From the NCBI RefSeq assembly GCF_016807185.1, contig NZ_JAEVYN010000002.1, positions 2,207,367-2,271,366 of the forward strand: a stretch of DNA of 64,000 nucleotides, given 5' to 3'. The stretch is from Leptolyngbya sp. Cla-17. Lineage in GTDB: Bacteria > Cyanobacteriota > Cyanobacteriia > Leptolyngbyales > Leptolyngbyaceae. The position numbers and the translations under genes were made by a program. The notes beneath the pieces were generated by a model that worked only from the letters and a program-made list of their open reading frames with translations, was not told the origin of the DNA and searched no databases. Of this stretch, positions 53,168 through 63,319 are shown piece by piece (position 1 is the stretch's first letter; each line of letters opens with the position of its first letter).

Positions 53168-55311
53168 TAACCCTGTTCACGCTTGAAATTCGCTATGAAC
53201 AGGACGTCGTGCAGTCCCGGCAGCGGACGCGTGAACTTGCCGAGCAGTTGGGGTTTGAGACTCAAGATCAGGTGCGACTGGCAACCGCCGTTTCAGAGAT
53301 GGTCCGCAACGCGTTTCAGTATGCCGGAGGCGGAACCGTTGAATATTACGTGGAGGGAACGCCTCAAGCATTTTTGGTTCGGATTCAAGATAAAGGGAAG
53401 GGTATTCCTCATCTCGAAGACGTTTTAGATGGACGTTACACGTCTTCCACAGGCATGGGAGTCGGGATTACTGGCACTCGCAGACTCATGGATATCTTTG
53501 AGATTGACTCGCTGCCAGACCAAGGAACCACGGTCGTAGTGGGTAAAACGTTGTCGAAGCGGGCACCCACCTTAACTGACTCGCAGCTACAGCAGATTCG
53601 GAAAGCGGTGATGGCGCGATCGCCTCAAAATCCCTACGACGAAATTCAGCGGCAAAACCAAGAATTGCTGCGGGCAATGGCAGAGCTACGCAAGCGCGAG
53701 GAAGAATTGTCCCAACTCAACCGAGAACTGGAAGATACCAATCGTGGCGTAGTTGCCCTCTATGCCGAATTGGATGAAAAGGCAAGCTCACTCCAGCAGG
53801 TGAACGAACTCAAAACCCGCTTTCTCTCCAATATGAGTCACGAGTTTCGCACGCCATTAAACTCTGTTTTGTCGCTCTCGCGGATGCTGCTAGCTCGTAT
53901 GGATGGTGACTTGACGGTGGAGCAAGAAAAGCAGGTAACATTCATCCAAAAAGCCGCAAACGGACTATCAGAACTGGTCAACGACTTGCTAGATCTTGCC
54001 AAAGTAGAAGCTGGCAAAACTGAAGTGCGTCCCAGTGCTTTTGAAGTCAGTGACCTGTTTGGCACCTTGCGGGGTATGCTGCGTCCCTTATTGGCGGAAG
54101 GAGCTTCCGTGGCACTGGTCTTTGAGGAACCGGATGGACTATCAACGCTCTACACCGACGAGGGCAAAGTCTCCCAGATTCTCAGAAATTTTATCTCGAA
54201 TGCGCTTAAATTCACGGAGCAGGGAGAGGTGCGAGTATCCGCCTTGCAAACCGATCGCACGGTCACCCTCTCCGTGTCGGACACAGGTATTGGTATTACT
54301 CCAGAAGATCAAGAGCGCATTTTTGAGGATTTTGTTCAAATTGAGTCTCATTTACAAAAGCAGGTGAAAGGGACTGGGTTAGGCTTGCCCCTTTCACGTA
54401 AGCTAGCAGAGCTATTAGGTGGCAGTGTTTCGGCTCGTAGCCAGCTAGGACAAGGCTCCACGTTTGCGGTAACGCTGCCGATCGCCTATCCCCACGTCAC
54501 TGAACTGCCGGAATTGTCGCAACCGATTGCCTCACTTAAAGCAATGCACCTGCCAATTCTTGCGGTTGAAGATCATACTGAGACACTGCTGATCTATGAG
54601 AAGCACCTGCAAGCATCCAAGTATCAACTGATTGCAGCTCGCACTCTGGATGATGCAAGGCAGGCATTACAGCAACTACGACCAGCCGCGATCATTCTGG
54701 ATATTCTGCTCGACGGGCAAAGTGGCTGGACGTTTTTGCAAGAACTTAAAAGCGACGAAACCACTTGTGCAATCCCGGTAATAGTTATTACGGTCATTGA
54801 CAACGAGAAGCAGGCGTTAGCACTGGGAGCGGATGGGTTCATAATTAAGCCTGTAGAGAGATGGTCCTTGCTCAACAAACTTAATACGCTGATCAGTCAG
54901 GGTAAACCCCAAAAACTCTTACTAATTGACGATGATCCAGCCTATCGGTATGTGGTGAAACAGTTGTTAATCAGCACTCCATTACAAATTTTAGAGGCTG
55001 CGAACGGACGAGAAGGGCTTGCGATGGCAGAAAGCGAACAGCCGGCTGCCATTCTGTTGGATCTAGAGATGCCTGAAATCAATGGGTTTGAGGTGCTCGA
55101 TCAACTTAAGCACACTGCCATTACTCAATCAATTCCCGTGATCATTCACTCTTCTACCCAATTGGATGCAGAAGCGCAGAGTAGTTTAGCGGCGCAGAGT
55201 ATTGCCATCGTCTCGAAAGAAACCACCGCTCAAGCCGCGACAATGGCTCAGCTTCGAGATGCGCTGATTCAAGCCGGACTCATTTTGGATGAGGAGAATT
55301 GCTATGCCTGA
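53164..55311 (+). CDS. Hybrid histidine kinase with RsbT-like N-terminus and two receivers
   Basis: A 715-residue protein. Residues 1-130 form a third RsbT-like HATPase (AVSEMVRNAFQYAGGG, GMGVGITGTRRLMDIF). Coiled coil follows, then HisKA with SHEFRTPLN near residue 225, and HATPase_c with NFISNALKF, DTGIGI and GTGLGLPLS. Two receiver domains end the protein; the first has LDILLDG, the second LIDDDPAYRY and LDLEMPEINGF. It overlaps the preceding phosphatase (ATGA). It lacks an obvious membrane segment, so it is cytoplasmic, probably taking its signal from the stressosome. Confidence 0.88.
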   Translation: MITLFTLEIRYEQDVVQSRQRTRELAEQLGFETQDQVRLATAVSEMVRNAFQYAGGGTVEYYVEGTPQAFLVRIQDKGKGIPHLEDVLDGRYTSSTGMGVGITGTRRLMDIFEIDSLPDQGTTVVVGKTLSKRAPTLTDSQLQQIRKAVMARSPQNPYDEIQRQNQELLRAMAELRKREEELSQLNRELEDTNRGVVALYAELDEKASSLQQVNELKTRFLSNMSHEFRTPLNSVLSLSRMLLARMDGDLTVEQEKQVTFIQKAANGLSELVNDLLDLAKVEAGKTEVRPSAFEVSDLFGTLRGMLRPLLAEGASVALVFEEPDGLSTLYTDEGKVSQILRNFISNALKFTEQGEVRVSALQTDRTVTLSVSDTGIGITPEDQERIFEDFVQIESHLQKQVKGTGLGLPLSRKLAELLGGSVSARSQLGQGSTFAVTLPIAYPHVTELPELSQPIASLKAMHLPILAVEDHTETLLIYEKHLQASKYQLIAARTLDDARQALQQLRPAAIILDILLDGQSGWTFLQELKSDETTCAIPVIVITVIDNEKQALALGADGFIIKPVERWSLLNKLNTLISQGKPQKLLLIDDDPAYRYVVKQLLISTPLQILEAANGREGLAMAESEQPAAILLDLEMPEINGFEVLDQLKHTAITQSIPVIIHSSTQLDAEAQSSLAAQSIAIVSKETTAQAATMAQLRDALIQAGLILDEENCYA

Positions 55312-57280
55312 GTCGCGGTTGACCATCCTGCATGTCGATGACAATGAAACCAATCGGTATGTGGTGACGCGGATTTTGCAAAAGGCAGGCTTTGATGTTG
55401 TGGAGGCAGCAACTGGAGCCTTGGGCTTAAAAGCGATCGCCGACCATCAGCCAGCCCTTGTGATTTTGGATGTGCAACTGCCTGATTTGAACGGCTTTGA
55501 AATCTGTCGCCAAATCAAGGCAAATCCTGCAACTGCTTTTATTCCAGTGCTGCATCTTTCGGCTAGCTTTGTCCAAAGCCAGGATAAAGCTGAGGGCTTA
55601 GACAGTGGCGCTGATGGTTATCTTGCCCAACCTGTTGAACCGATTGAACTGCTTGCCACAATGCGATCGCTGCTGCGGATTCGACAGGCTGAGGAATTCG
55701 CGTTGTTATCAGCAAAGGAGTGGCAAATCACCTTTGACGCGATCAACGATGGCGTGTGTTTAGTAGACCAAGATGGCAAAGTTCTTCGCTGTAATTGGGC
55801 AATGAGCCAGCTTTTTAGCAAGCCTTTTAACAAAAGTTTGGGTTGCGCTCATCATGAATTGATGCACTCAGCTTTGGGTGTGGGTGATGGTTCCTGCTTT
55901 CGCCGTGCGAAAGAAACTCATCAGCGCCAAATTTTAGAGTTTCAGGCTAAAGAACGATGGTTTTCCAAAACCATGGACCCCGTAATAGATGAGAATGAAA
56001 CCTTCACGGGTGCCGTTTTCATTCTGGTAGACATTACTGATCGTAAACAGGCAGAAGCGCTACTGCAAGAGCAGAACGATCATCTGAATCGACTAACGGT
56101 TTCTTTGCAAGAACAAACCGAACAAGCCCAGCAAGCCAATCGGATTAAAGATGAGTTCTTGGCGGTGTTGTCGCATGAATTGCGATCGCCCCTGAATCCG
56201 ATTTTAGGGTGGGCAAGAGTGCTACAGATGAATCGGCAAGACGAAGCCAAAACTCAGTATGCGCTTGAGACCATTGAGCGGAATGCCAAATTGCAAGCAC
56301 AACTGATTGAAGACTTGCTCGATGTCTCTCGCATCCTCCAAGGAAAGCTGAGTTTGAATCCAGTTCCAGTCGGTTTGACATTCACTATTCAGGCTGCCCT
56401 TGAAACGGTGCGCCTTGCGGCTGAGGCTAAATCCATTCAGATTCAAACAGTATTTGAACCCAATATTGGGCAAGTGCTGGGTGACTCCGGTCGTTTACAA
56501 CAGATCGTTTGGAATCTGCTGACCAATGCCGTCAAGTTTACCTCCCAGGGTGGCAAGGTGCGGGTGGGGTTAGCACGATTGGGCAATCAAGCTCAAATTA
56601 CCGTCAGCGACACGGGTAAAGGCATCTCTCCCGACTTTCTGCCCCACGTTTTTGACTATTTTCGCCAAGCGGATAGTACAACGACTCGAAAATTTGGTGG
56701 GTTGGGCTTAGGATTGGCGATCGTGCGCCATTTAGTTGAACTGCATGGTGGCACTGTTCAAGCAAATAGTCTAGGAGAAGAACAAGGAGCAACCTTTACC
56801 ATCCAGCTTCCAATCATGGCTGCTTCACAGATGAGTCAAGCGGATACGCCGCCTCATAATCCTTCAGACTTTAATCTGAATGGATGGCAGGTGCTTTTTG
56901 TAGACGATGATCGAGATTCACGAGAGTTAATTACTTTTTTGCTGCAACAGTATGGGGCAAAAGTGACGGAGGTTGAGTCAGCGAGTGAAGCCCTGAACAA
57001 GTTGGGACAAGCAAACTTTGACCTCCTGATTAGTGATATTGGAATGCCTAGCATGGATGGCTACGCACTAATCCGCCAGATTAGAGAGCGATCTCTTGAA
57101 CAGGGCAGAGACTTGCCCGCGATCGCTCTCACTGCCTACGCAGGAGAAATTGATCAACAACAAGCACTGGCAGCCGGATTTCAACAGCACATAACTAAAC
57201 CCATTGAGCCAGAGACACTGATACAAACGATTTGGACGTTGATGGAAAAAAGTGGTAGGGCTGATAGAGTAGAGCATTGA
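55304..57280 (+). CDS. Hybrid histidine kinase REC-PAS-HisKA-HATPase-REC
   Basis: A protein of about 658 residues from the ATG at 55304, overlapping the preceding stop by eight bases. The N-terminal receiver has LHVDDNETNRYVV and LDVQLPDLNGFE. A PAS-like domain follows (AINDGVCLVDQDGKVLRCNW), then HisKA with SHELRSPLNPILGWA and HATPase_c with NLLTNAVKF, DTGKGI and GGLGLGLAIV. The C-terminal receiver has FVDDDRDSRE and ISDIGMPSMDGYAL. It completes the operon that starts with rsbR. No output DNA-binding domain is present in the unit. Confidence 0.88.
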   Translation: MPESRLTILHVDDNETNRYVVTRILQKAGFDVVEAATGALGLKAIADHQPALVILDVQLPDLNGFEICRQIKANPATAFIPVLHLSASFVQSQDKAEGLDSGADGYLAQPVEPIELLATMRSLLRIRQAEEFALLSAKEWQITFDAINDGVCLVDQDGKVLRCNWAMSQLFSKPFNKSLGCAHHELMHSALGVGDGSCFRRAKETHQRQILEFQAKERWFSKTMDPVIDENETFTGAVFILVDITDRKQAEALLQEQNDHLNRLTVSLQEQTEQAQQANRIKDEFLAVLSHELRSPLNPILGWARVLQMNRQDEAKTQYALETIERNAKLQAQLIEDLLDVSRILQGKLSLNPVPVGLTFTIQAALETVRLAAEAKSIQIQTVFEPNIGQVLGDSGRLQQIVWNLLTNAVKFTSQGGKVRVGLARLGNQAQITVSDTGKGISPDFLPHVFDYFRQADSTTTRKFGGLGLGLAIVRHLVELHGGTVQANSLGEEQGATFTIQLPIMAASQMSQADTPPHNPSDFNLNGWQVLFVDDDRDSRELITFLLQQYGAKVTEVESASEALNKLGQANFDLLISDIGMPSMDGYALIRQIRERSLEQGRDLPAIALTAYAGEIDQQQALAAGFQQHITKPIEPETLIQTIWTLMEKSGRADRVEH

Positions 57281-57477
57281 AACCTGTCCCTTTTTGAGGG
57301 GTTGGGCAACGAATCCCATTGACCAAATTTCAGTTGACTGTGTAAATTAATCGCTTAACCACCGCTTAACCCTGTTTTTCGTCCCACTGCACCTCAAACC
57401 CCAACTTGCTGGATATGAGAAGCTTGAAAACACGGCTATGCCGTTTAATGCTGTGACAGATTAGGTCAACCGCTGTT

Positions 57478-58737
57478 CTACTGATCAGAGGCTGGAAGAG
57501 GAGCATTCTCCGCAGGTAAGGGTTCTGCTACTGGAGCAGGCGCAGGTTCTGGTGGAGCCGCTTCTATAGGCGCAGGTTCTGGTGGAGCCGCTTCCACAGG
57601 TTCAGGAGGGGGTTCTACTGGAGCCGGTACGACTTCGGGTAAAGGCGCGACGGGCTCAACAGGTGGAGTTTCTACTAAAGTCGGAGCCGCTGCGGGGGCA
57701 GGGGCAGGTTTTGCGGGTGTTTCCACAGCCGTAGTTGGTTGTTGGCGTTGCCGTTGGGCTTCTCGTCTCTGTTGCTCCTGTTCTGCTACTTGCTGGCGTT
57801 CCGCTTCTCTACGGCGACGCTGTTCATTTTGCCGCTGCGTAATAGAACCCTCTTCCTCATAGGTGACTCGTACCCGCTTTTTGACACCCCCTTCAGGAAT
57901 GCTTTGGGGGTCAAACCGCCACTTGCTCATGGTCTCCAGTGTTTGGCGATCGAGATCAGGATTGCCGCTGGATTTTCGTAACCGCACTTGGACACTGCCA
58001 TCCGGTTGAATCTTCATCTCAACCCGAGGACTTGCCTCTCGTCCCTGATACTTTGGTTTAGGGCAGCTTACGCAGACAGGTTCTTTGGATTTTGCTGGCG
58101 ATACTGCTGGCGGTACTGCTGACGGCTCACTACGAGTAGCTGTACCTGTACCGTTTGAAACCCCACCAGGTTTGCCCTGCGGGTCGCCACTTGGTTTGCC
58201 TTGCAGGTCGCCAGTGGGAACGCCTAGAGGGTTAAAACCTGTGGGTCGGGTCGCGTTGCCAAAGCCGCTTCCTAAGCCAAACGGTTTAAAAATGGGACCA
58301 CCACCAACTTTCAAACTGGTATCACCAGCATTATTGGTCATTGGCTGGGCGGCTGCCGGATCAGTCCCAGGTTGATCGCTGGGTGCATCTTCACCTTTTT
58401 CTAGCGGCGTTGGGCTTTCGGGTACTAGGGGTTGCGGCGGTGCTACCTCTGGCGCGAAGGCAACTTCCTCTGGCACATCTGGCACATCTGTCTCGGAAGG
58501 CGGTTCAATTTCAGCAATCTGTTCCTGAAGGGGTTGCTCTGGTGACGCTTCCTCGACGACCACTTCCATCTCCTCTTCTGTAGGATCGATAGGCAGATTG
58601 CCCCCGCGATCGCTCACCTGTAGTGCCATAACAGCAGCATGAAACGACAGTGAACCAACTAAGCTGGCAATCAGAAAATTTTTCAGCGCCTTTCCTTCTT
58701 TTTGCCGCTGTTGAACGACGGTTTGTGAATGGTTCAT
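57478..58737 (-). CDS. tonB: TonB-like energy transducer with a C-terminal extension
   Basis: A 419-residue protein. A membrane anchor lies near residues 20-42 (NFLIASLVGSLSFHAAVMAL), then a Pro/Glu-rich spacer. A TonB C-terminal domain runs at about 220-305 (ASPRVEMKIQPDGSVQVRL, then DRQTLETMSKWRFDP). Past this there are about 115 more residues, first Arg/Gln-rich, then Pro/Ala/Glu-rich. In most TonB proteins the beta domain is the end of the chain, so the extension is unusual. exbD and exbB lie upstream on the same strand, supplying the proton-driven motor. Confidence 0.82.
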   Translation of the reverse strand: MNHSQTVVQQRQKEGKALKNFLIASLVGSLSFHAAVMALQVSDRGGNLPIDPTEEEMEVVVEEASPEQPLQEQIAEIEPPSETDVPDVPEEVAFAPEVAPPQPLVPESPTPLEKGEDAPSDQPGTDPAAAQPMTNNAGDTSLKVGGGPIFKPFGLGSGFGNATRPTGFNPLGVPTGDLQGKPSGDPQGKPGGVSNGTGTATRSEPSAVPPAVSPAKSKEPVCVSCPKPKYQGREASPRVEMKIQPDGSVQVRLRKSSGNPDLDRQTLETMSKWRFDPQSIPEGGVKKRVRVTYEEEGSITQRQNEQRRRREAERQQVAEQEQQRREAQRQRQQPTTAVETPAKPAPAPAAAPTLVETPPVEPVAPLPEVVPAPVEPPPEPVEAAPPEPAPIEAAPPEPAPAPVAEPLPAENAPLPASDQ

Positions 58738-58940
58738 AGGGAGGGGACGTTTTGAATTTTGTCTAGCTTTGGCATTCTAGAAACGCGCAGTGTTCCCATA
58801 GCTTTTGCTTCCAGCGGGGTAGGGAATATTTTGAGTTAAATAAGGATGGGTAAAGAAGTGAAAAACTAAAGCGATAGTGGGATAAGGAAGATGGGAAAGA
58901 GAAGACGGTAATGTTTTTGTCCTTATCTTTTCCCCTTTAT

Positions 58941-59351
58941 CTACTGCCGCTTTGTAGCGATCGCCATTTTCGCGCCTTCCACCTGGCGGATTTGATCCAT
59001 CACAGCGACCACGCGATCGTGGGTCACGGAGCCGTCGGCGTTGAGCACCACCACCAGATCTTGACCGGGTTTGTCGAGCTGGCGCACAGCATTAGACAAC
59101 ATATCGATCGCGAGGGGTGACTTGTTCAGGTAGAGATCACCTTGTTTGTCGAGGGTAACTGTGGCACGAATGGTCTTTTGCGGTTTAGCAGATTGGGCTT
59201 TGGGTAAATTGACAGCCAACCCTTCAAACCGTCCCAAGAACAGCGTAGACATAATAAAAAACGTGAGGATGGCAAAGATCACGTCAATCATCGGCACGAT
59301 GTTGATCTGGGATGCCACTTCGGGTTCATCGATCGCGCGTCGTCGTCGCAT
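58941..59351 (-). CDS. exbD: ExbD-family biopolymer transport protein
   Basis: A 136-residue protein with a basic start, a single membrane helix (MIDVIFAILTFFIMSTLFL) carrying the Asp of the proton path, and a periplasmic domain (AVNLPKAQSA onward). The length is normal. It overlaps exbB by 26 bases. With ExbB it forms the motor that powers TonB. Confidence 0.92.
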   Translation of the reverse strand: MRRRRAIDEPEVASQINIVPMIDVIFAILTFFIMSTLFLGRFEGLAVNLPKAQSAKPQKTIRATVTLDKQGDLYLNKSPLAIDMLSNAVRQLDKPGQDLVVVLNADGSVTHDRVVAVMDQIRQVEGAKMAIATKRQ

Positions 59352-59991
59352 AGGAAGCCTCCAAAACTTTCTTATAACGTCTACGGTGTAGCAGTTCCAG
59401 CTCTGCCGAGTGTTCTTGAATCATTGCCAGTTGGCGCATATAGAACCCTCGAAACGTGTTAGCAAAAAACAGTGTTACCAGTGCCACCACCAAACCGAAT
59501 GCCGTTGAGATGAGGGCTTCACTAATGCCAGAAGTGACATTAGCAGTTTTGGTACCGCCCACATCGCCCAAGTTGAGTGCACTAAAGGATTGAATCAGTC
59601 CTAACACCGTACCCAGTAAGCCCAGCAGCGGCGAGATCGTGACTATCGTATCAAAGCCGTTGCTGAAGCGTTTGAGGATGGGGATTTCTGCCTGTGTCGC
59701 ACCGTCGAGCGCCAGTGCCAGTTCTTCTGGCTCTGCGTCTTCAAGCGACAGTGCTTCTAGAAAGATGCGTGCCATTGGCAGATCGACGTTGCGTTCAAGC
59801 TTTTCTACTGCCAGTGAAGGATCAGTGCGATACATCTTCAGTACTTCTTTAATCACCTTTTCCTGACGGCGGTTGACGCGATACCAGAAGATTGTGCGCT
59901 CGACAATGAGAGCGATCGCCACGATCGAAAAGGCGAGCAGGGGGATCGCCACAATCCCTGCCGCTACGAGAATTTGACCCAGACTTTGCAT
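59326..59991 (-). CDS. exbB: ExbB/TolQ-family proton channel
   Basis: A 221-residue protein with three membrane segments: one at residues 8-32 and two around FDTIVTISPLLGLLGTVLGL and ISTAFGLVVALVTLFFA. The conserved SPLLGLLGTV..GL motif and the ALISTAFG stretch identify it. It is first in the exbB-exbD-tonB unit. The length is typical. Confidence 0.92.
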   Translation of the reverse strand: MQSLGQILVAAGIVAIPLLAFSIVAIALIVERTIFWYRVNRRQEKVIKEVLKMYRTDPSLAVEKLERNVDLPMARIFLEALSLEDAEPEELALALDGATQAEIPILKRFSNGFDTIVTISPLLGLLGTVLGLIQSFSALNLGDVGGTKTANVTSGISEALISTAFGLVVALVTLFFANTFRGFYMRQLAMIQEHSAELELLHRRRYKKVLEASYATTTRDR

Positions 59992-60498
59992 GGATTTTTG
60001 GTGGATAAAAGGCTACAAATTCAGATGGGCTTGTCCAGCAGACTGACAAACATTTCAAAAGTACTATAGAGCTTAATGAGAAGATCTATCAAGTAAATGA
60101 CTAAATTAATTTTTGTGGTTCCGAGTAAAGGATTTGCTCTCCAAAAGTAAAAGCAACTCTGGTCTATTCATAAAGTGATCGACACTGTTCTCAACTGCTG
60201 AGGACGAGAATCAAGAAAAATTACGATAACCTGAAAGCGTTTCTCCGTTGTAAAAAGGCTGAAAGCTCCTTCTCTGAGCAGTAAATATCGTTCTTAGGAT
60301 CATTCAGACCAAATTATCTCTAGCAACAAAAGGCTTGACTTTGGTCGCCAATCATCATAATTTTTTGATCATTACTAAAAGTTATTTGCAATAAGCCGAA
60401 TCAGTTCTCTTAACAGGACTGGGAAAGCGTTGTCACTCGTTTCAGGTAGACGAGTCGTTTTTGTTGCAAATAAGGTCATCTATCTGTGAGGAAATATT
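59992..60498. other. Divergent intergenic region, no gene seen
   Basis: A spacer of about 500 bases between exbB and the TonB-dependent receptor, both reading away from it. It is AT-rich in its second half (60340-60410) and should hold promoters for both. I could not define a Fur box with confidence. GAGG at seven bases from the GTG start of the receptor is a good ribosome site. Confidence 0.4.
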
Positions 60499-63300
60499 GT
60501 GAAGTGCTTGCATTTAAGGTTGGGAGTAAAGATCGAATTTGTTACGCGAAGCGCGATCGCGTCTCTACTGTTACTGAGTATTGCCAACTCAAAGGCTGAG
60601 GCGAGGGAACCTCAAGTTGAAAAAATGGCAGCGGTGGAAAGTTCGCGATCAATGGCGGTAGAGCTTCGTATCAAGAACTTCCATCGTCCTGCCACGACAC
60701 TTAAAGAATGGGAGAAAAAACTCAAAAACTCGAAGCTGATCACTCAAAACGCGCCTGTATCGATCACACGTGTGCAAGTGAACCGTGTTGATAGTGGTTT
60801 AGATGTCGTCTTGGAGACTGAAGAAGGCAAACCACTTTCAGTCGATGCCACAAATTTTCGGTCTGAAGGCAATAGCCTGATTGCAGATATTCCCAATGCG
60901 GTGCTGGCGCTACCCGACGGCAAGGAGTTTCAGGCAGACAATCCGATTGCAGACATTGCGAATGTCCGTGTGACACAACTTGCTGCAACCAGTATTCGGG
61001 TGAGCGTAACCGGTAACAATGCCCTACCTACTTCAGAAGTGACGCTGAGGGCAGGAGCATTGGCCTACAGCCTCAACCCAGAAGGAGAAGACCCGGATGA
61101 AGAAGAGCTGACAGTTACGGGTACGAGTACTGCAACGCCGAATCGAGATGTACCTTTTTCGGTACAGGTAATTCCATCAACGCTCTTGCAGCAACAAGCG
61201 CCGCTTCTCATGCAAGAGGCTCTACGGAATGTGAGCGGTGTCAGTACCAGCACGCGAGCCAATTATGGCTTTATTGACAACTTCTATGTCCGTGGCTTTC
61301 AAGCAGAGTTTCTCCGAGATGGTATTCCTGACCAAATAACACCCGTTAACACTGAGCGATCGGGTTTATTTCGAGGCTTTGCGGATGTTGAACGGATCGA
61401 AGTATTGAAAGGTCCAGCAGGCGCTCTATATGGGGTAGGAGCATCGGGCGACAACGTGGGAGCGGGTTTGATTAACTTGATTACCTTCCCGTTCACAACG
61501 GATTTTGTATCCAAAGTTAGCTTGTCTGGAGGCAGCTTCGAGCGCTTTGGGGGCACTTTCAACTTGAGCGGGCCGATCGATCAAAAGGTGCTGTATCGGT
61601 TTGACGGTGGGTATGAGAGTCGAGAGGGCTTTCGCAAACTAAACCTCGAACGCCTGGAAATTTTGCCGTCCATTCAACTCAAACTAGATCCTAACAACAC
61701 CGTCACTCTAGATTTTGATTATCGCAATATCAAAGCCAGACCGGATATTCCTGGGATTCCTTTTTTGCCTGGGGTGAATGGCAGCATTATCTCTGGAGCG
61801 CACGATCGCCTCTTCAGCACTCCTTTCTCTAAAGCTGACCAGGAGATCTATCGGCTGGGTCTCAAGTACGAACTTCAGGCAAGCCCTGATCTAGTACTGA
61901 CAAATAATTTTTACTACACCAATCGACAGTTTGACCTGATCCGAAATGCAACCGATGTGGTTGCTTACAACGTTACACCGTCTGCCCAACTTCCCAGCGG
62001 GGTCGCGATCGCTCGTCGGCTGCGGGAACAGACAGACAGCAACGAGGGCTTTTTCTATCGACTGGATGGCAAGCTGAAGACTCGCTTTCTCGGCATGGAT
62101 CACCAAATTTTGACAGGGGTTGAGTTCAACCGCACTGCAAGCGATACCATTCGTTATCAAGTGGGTAATATTGGCAGTACTGCCCAGTCCAATAATCCAA
62201 CAAATGTAGCAAACGGCAACGCAGTTTGTAACGCTGGTGCGGCTGGACAAACCATTGCCCCTGGGCAGGTTGTGAACCGCCTCCCTTGCATTGACTCGCT
62301 CAATCCAGTGTTTTCAGAGGGCAGGATTGTCAGACGAGGGTTTGGGCAGACAGGCGAAAACATTAATGAAAGTCGAGATTCGACAAACCGCACGATTGCC
62401 CTCTTTCTGCAAGATCAAATCAGCTTTTCGGAGCAGTTCAAAGCGTTGTTGGGCGCACGGTTAGATTTTTTCAATGAGCAGCAAACCCGCCGCCCTGGTG
62501 ATGACAGTCTGGCAACCACCGCCACCGATCGCAGCTACGAACAAAATGTCACCCGTTTCAATCCTCGCTTTGGATTTGTTTATCAACCGGATAAAGTTTC
62601 TTCCTTCTATGCCAGCTACGCAAGCAGTTTCGCTTCTAATGGTGCGATCGCTCGTGGACCAAATGCTAATCGAGAGCTAGTGGCAATCCCGATCGCCACC
62701 ATCAATCAATATGAAGTGGGGTACAAAGGCACCTTCTTTGACAACAATCTTGTTGCAACCCTGGCATTGTTTCAGATCGATCGCAAAGATGTTGTTAGTC
62801 GTTTGGATGTAAACAACAATCCCACTGATCCTGTGGATCAACGATCACGGGGCGTTGAACTAGACCTCAGAGCCAATCTCAACTCCAGGTGGACGCTCAA
62901 TTTCAACTATGCCTACATTGATGCCATTACGACCCGCGGCGTTCCTCTCTCCCTTGATCCAATCCTCGGCATTCTTGCACCAGCGCGGACTGGTCAGCGT
63001 ATTACGGGTGTCCCAAAACATTCCTTCAACGTCTGGACGGCGTATCAAGCTAGCCAAAACTGGACGATCGGGCTTGGCGCAAACTACCAGGATGATCGAT
63101 TTGCTAACCAAGATGGGACTGGGATACTGCCTAGTTACCTTGCTCTAGATGCCTTTATAGGCTATCGGGTTGGCGGACTGGAAGCTCAGATCAACTTTCG
63201 TAATCTGACCAATACTGAATATTTTCCCGGTGGCGGACGAGGGTCTGCGACTCCTAGCGATCCTTTCAGTGTTTATGCAACGGTCGGCTACCGCTTTTAG
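60499..63300 (+). CDS. TonB-dependent siderophore receptor with AMIN domain
   Basis: A 933-residue outer-membrane receptor from GTG. A signal peptide (IASLLLLSIANSKAEA) is followed by an AMIN domain at about 75-190 (ITRVQVNRVDSGLDVVLETE). The TonB box is EELTVTGTST near residue 203. The plug has YVRGFQAEFLRDGIPD and RIEVLKGPAGALYG. The beta-barrel ends in VYATVGYRF with the usual terminal Phe. It belongs to the FhuA-like ferric-siderophore group. AMIN-bearing receptors are typical of cyanobacteria and may bind peptidoglycan. TonB-ExbBD upstream and a PepSY protein downstream support iron uptake. Confidence 0.93.
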   Translation: MKCLHLRLGVKIEFVTRSAIASLLLLSIANSKAEAREPQVEKMAAVESSRSMAVELRIKNFHRPATTLKEWEKKLKNSKLITQNAPVSITRVQVNRVDSGLDVVLETEEGKPLSVDATNFRSEGNSLIADIPNAVLALPDGKEFQADNPIADIANVRVTQLAATSIRVSVTGNNALPTSEVTLRAGALAYSLNPEGEDPDEEELTVTGTSTATPNRDVPFSVQVIPSTLLQQQAPLLMQEALRNVSGVSTSTRANYGFIDNFYVRGFQAEFLRDGIPDQITPVNTERSGLFRGFADVERIEVLKGPAGALYGVGASGDNVGAGLINLITFPFTTDFVSKVSLSGGSFERFGGTFNLSGPIDQKVLYRFDGGYESREGFRKLNLERLEILPSIQLKLDPNNTVTLDFDYRNIKARPDIPGIPFLPGVNGSIISGAHDRLFSTPFSKADQEIYRLGLKYELQASPDLVLTNNFYYTNRQFDLIRNATDVVAYNVTPSAQLPSGVAIARRLREQTDSNEGFFYRLDGKLKTRFLGMDHQILTGVEFNRTASDTIRYQVGNIGSTAQSNNPTNVANGNAVCNAGAAGQTIAPGQVVNRLPCIDSLNPVFSEGRIVRRGFGQTGENINESRDSTNRTIALFLQDQISFSEQFKALLGARLDFFNEQQTRRPGDDSLATTATDRSYEQNVTRFNPRFGFVYQPDKVSSFYASYASSFASNGAIARGPNANRELVAIPIATINQYEVGYKGTFFDNNLVATLALFQIDRKDVVSRLDVNNNPTDPVDQRSRGVELDLRANLNSRWTLNFNYAYIDAITTRGVPLSLDPILGILAPARTGQRITGVPKHSFNVWTAYQASQNWTIGLGANYQDDRFANQDGTGILPSYLALDAFIGYRVGGLEAQINFRNLTNTEYFPGGGRGSATPSDPFSVYATVGYRF

Positions 63301-63319
63301 AGCGCGGCCAATGCCAGCA

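Noticed and set aside
53486..53677. Small antisense frame inside the hybrid kinase gene
   Set aside because: It lies opposite a clear HATPase/coiled-coil coding region and has no start signal or domain.
60340..60480. Fur box upstream of the TonB-dependent receptor
   Set aside because: The region is AT-rich and Fur control is likely from biology, but no stretch matched the palindromic site well enough to mark.
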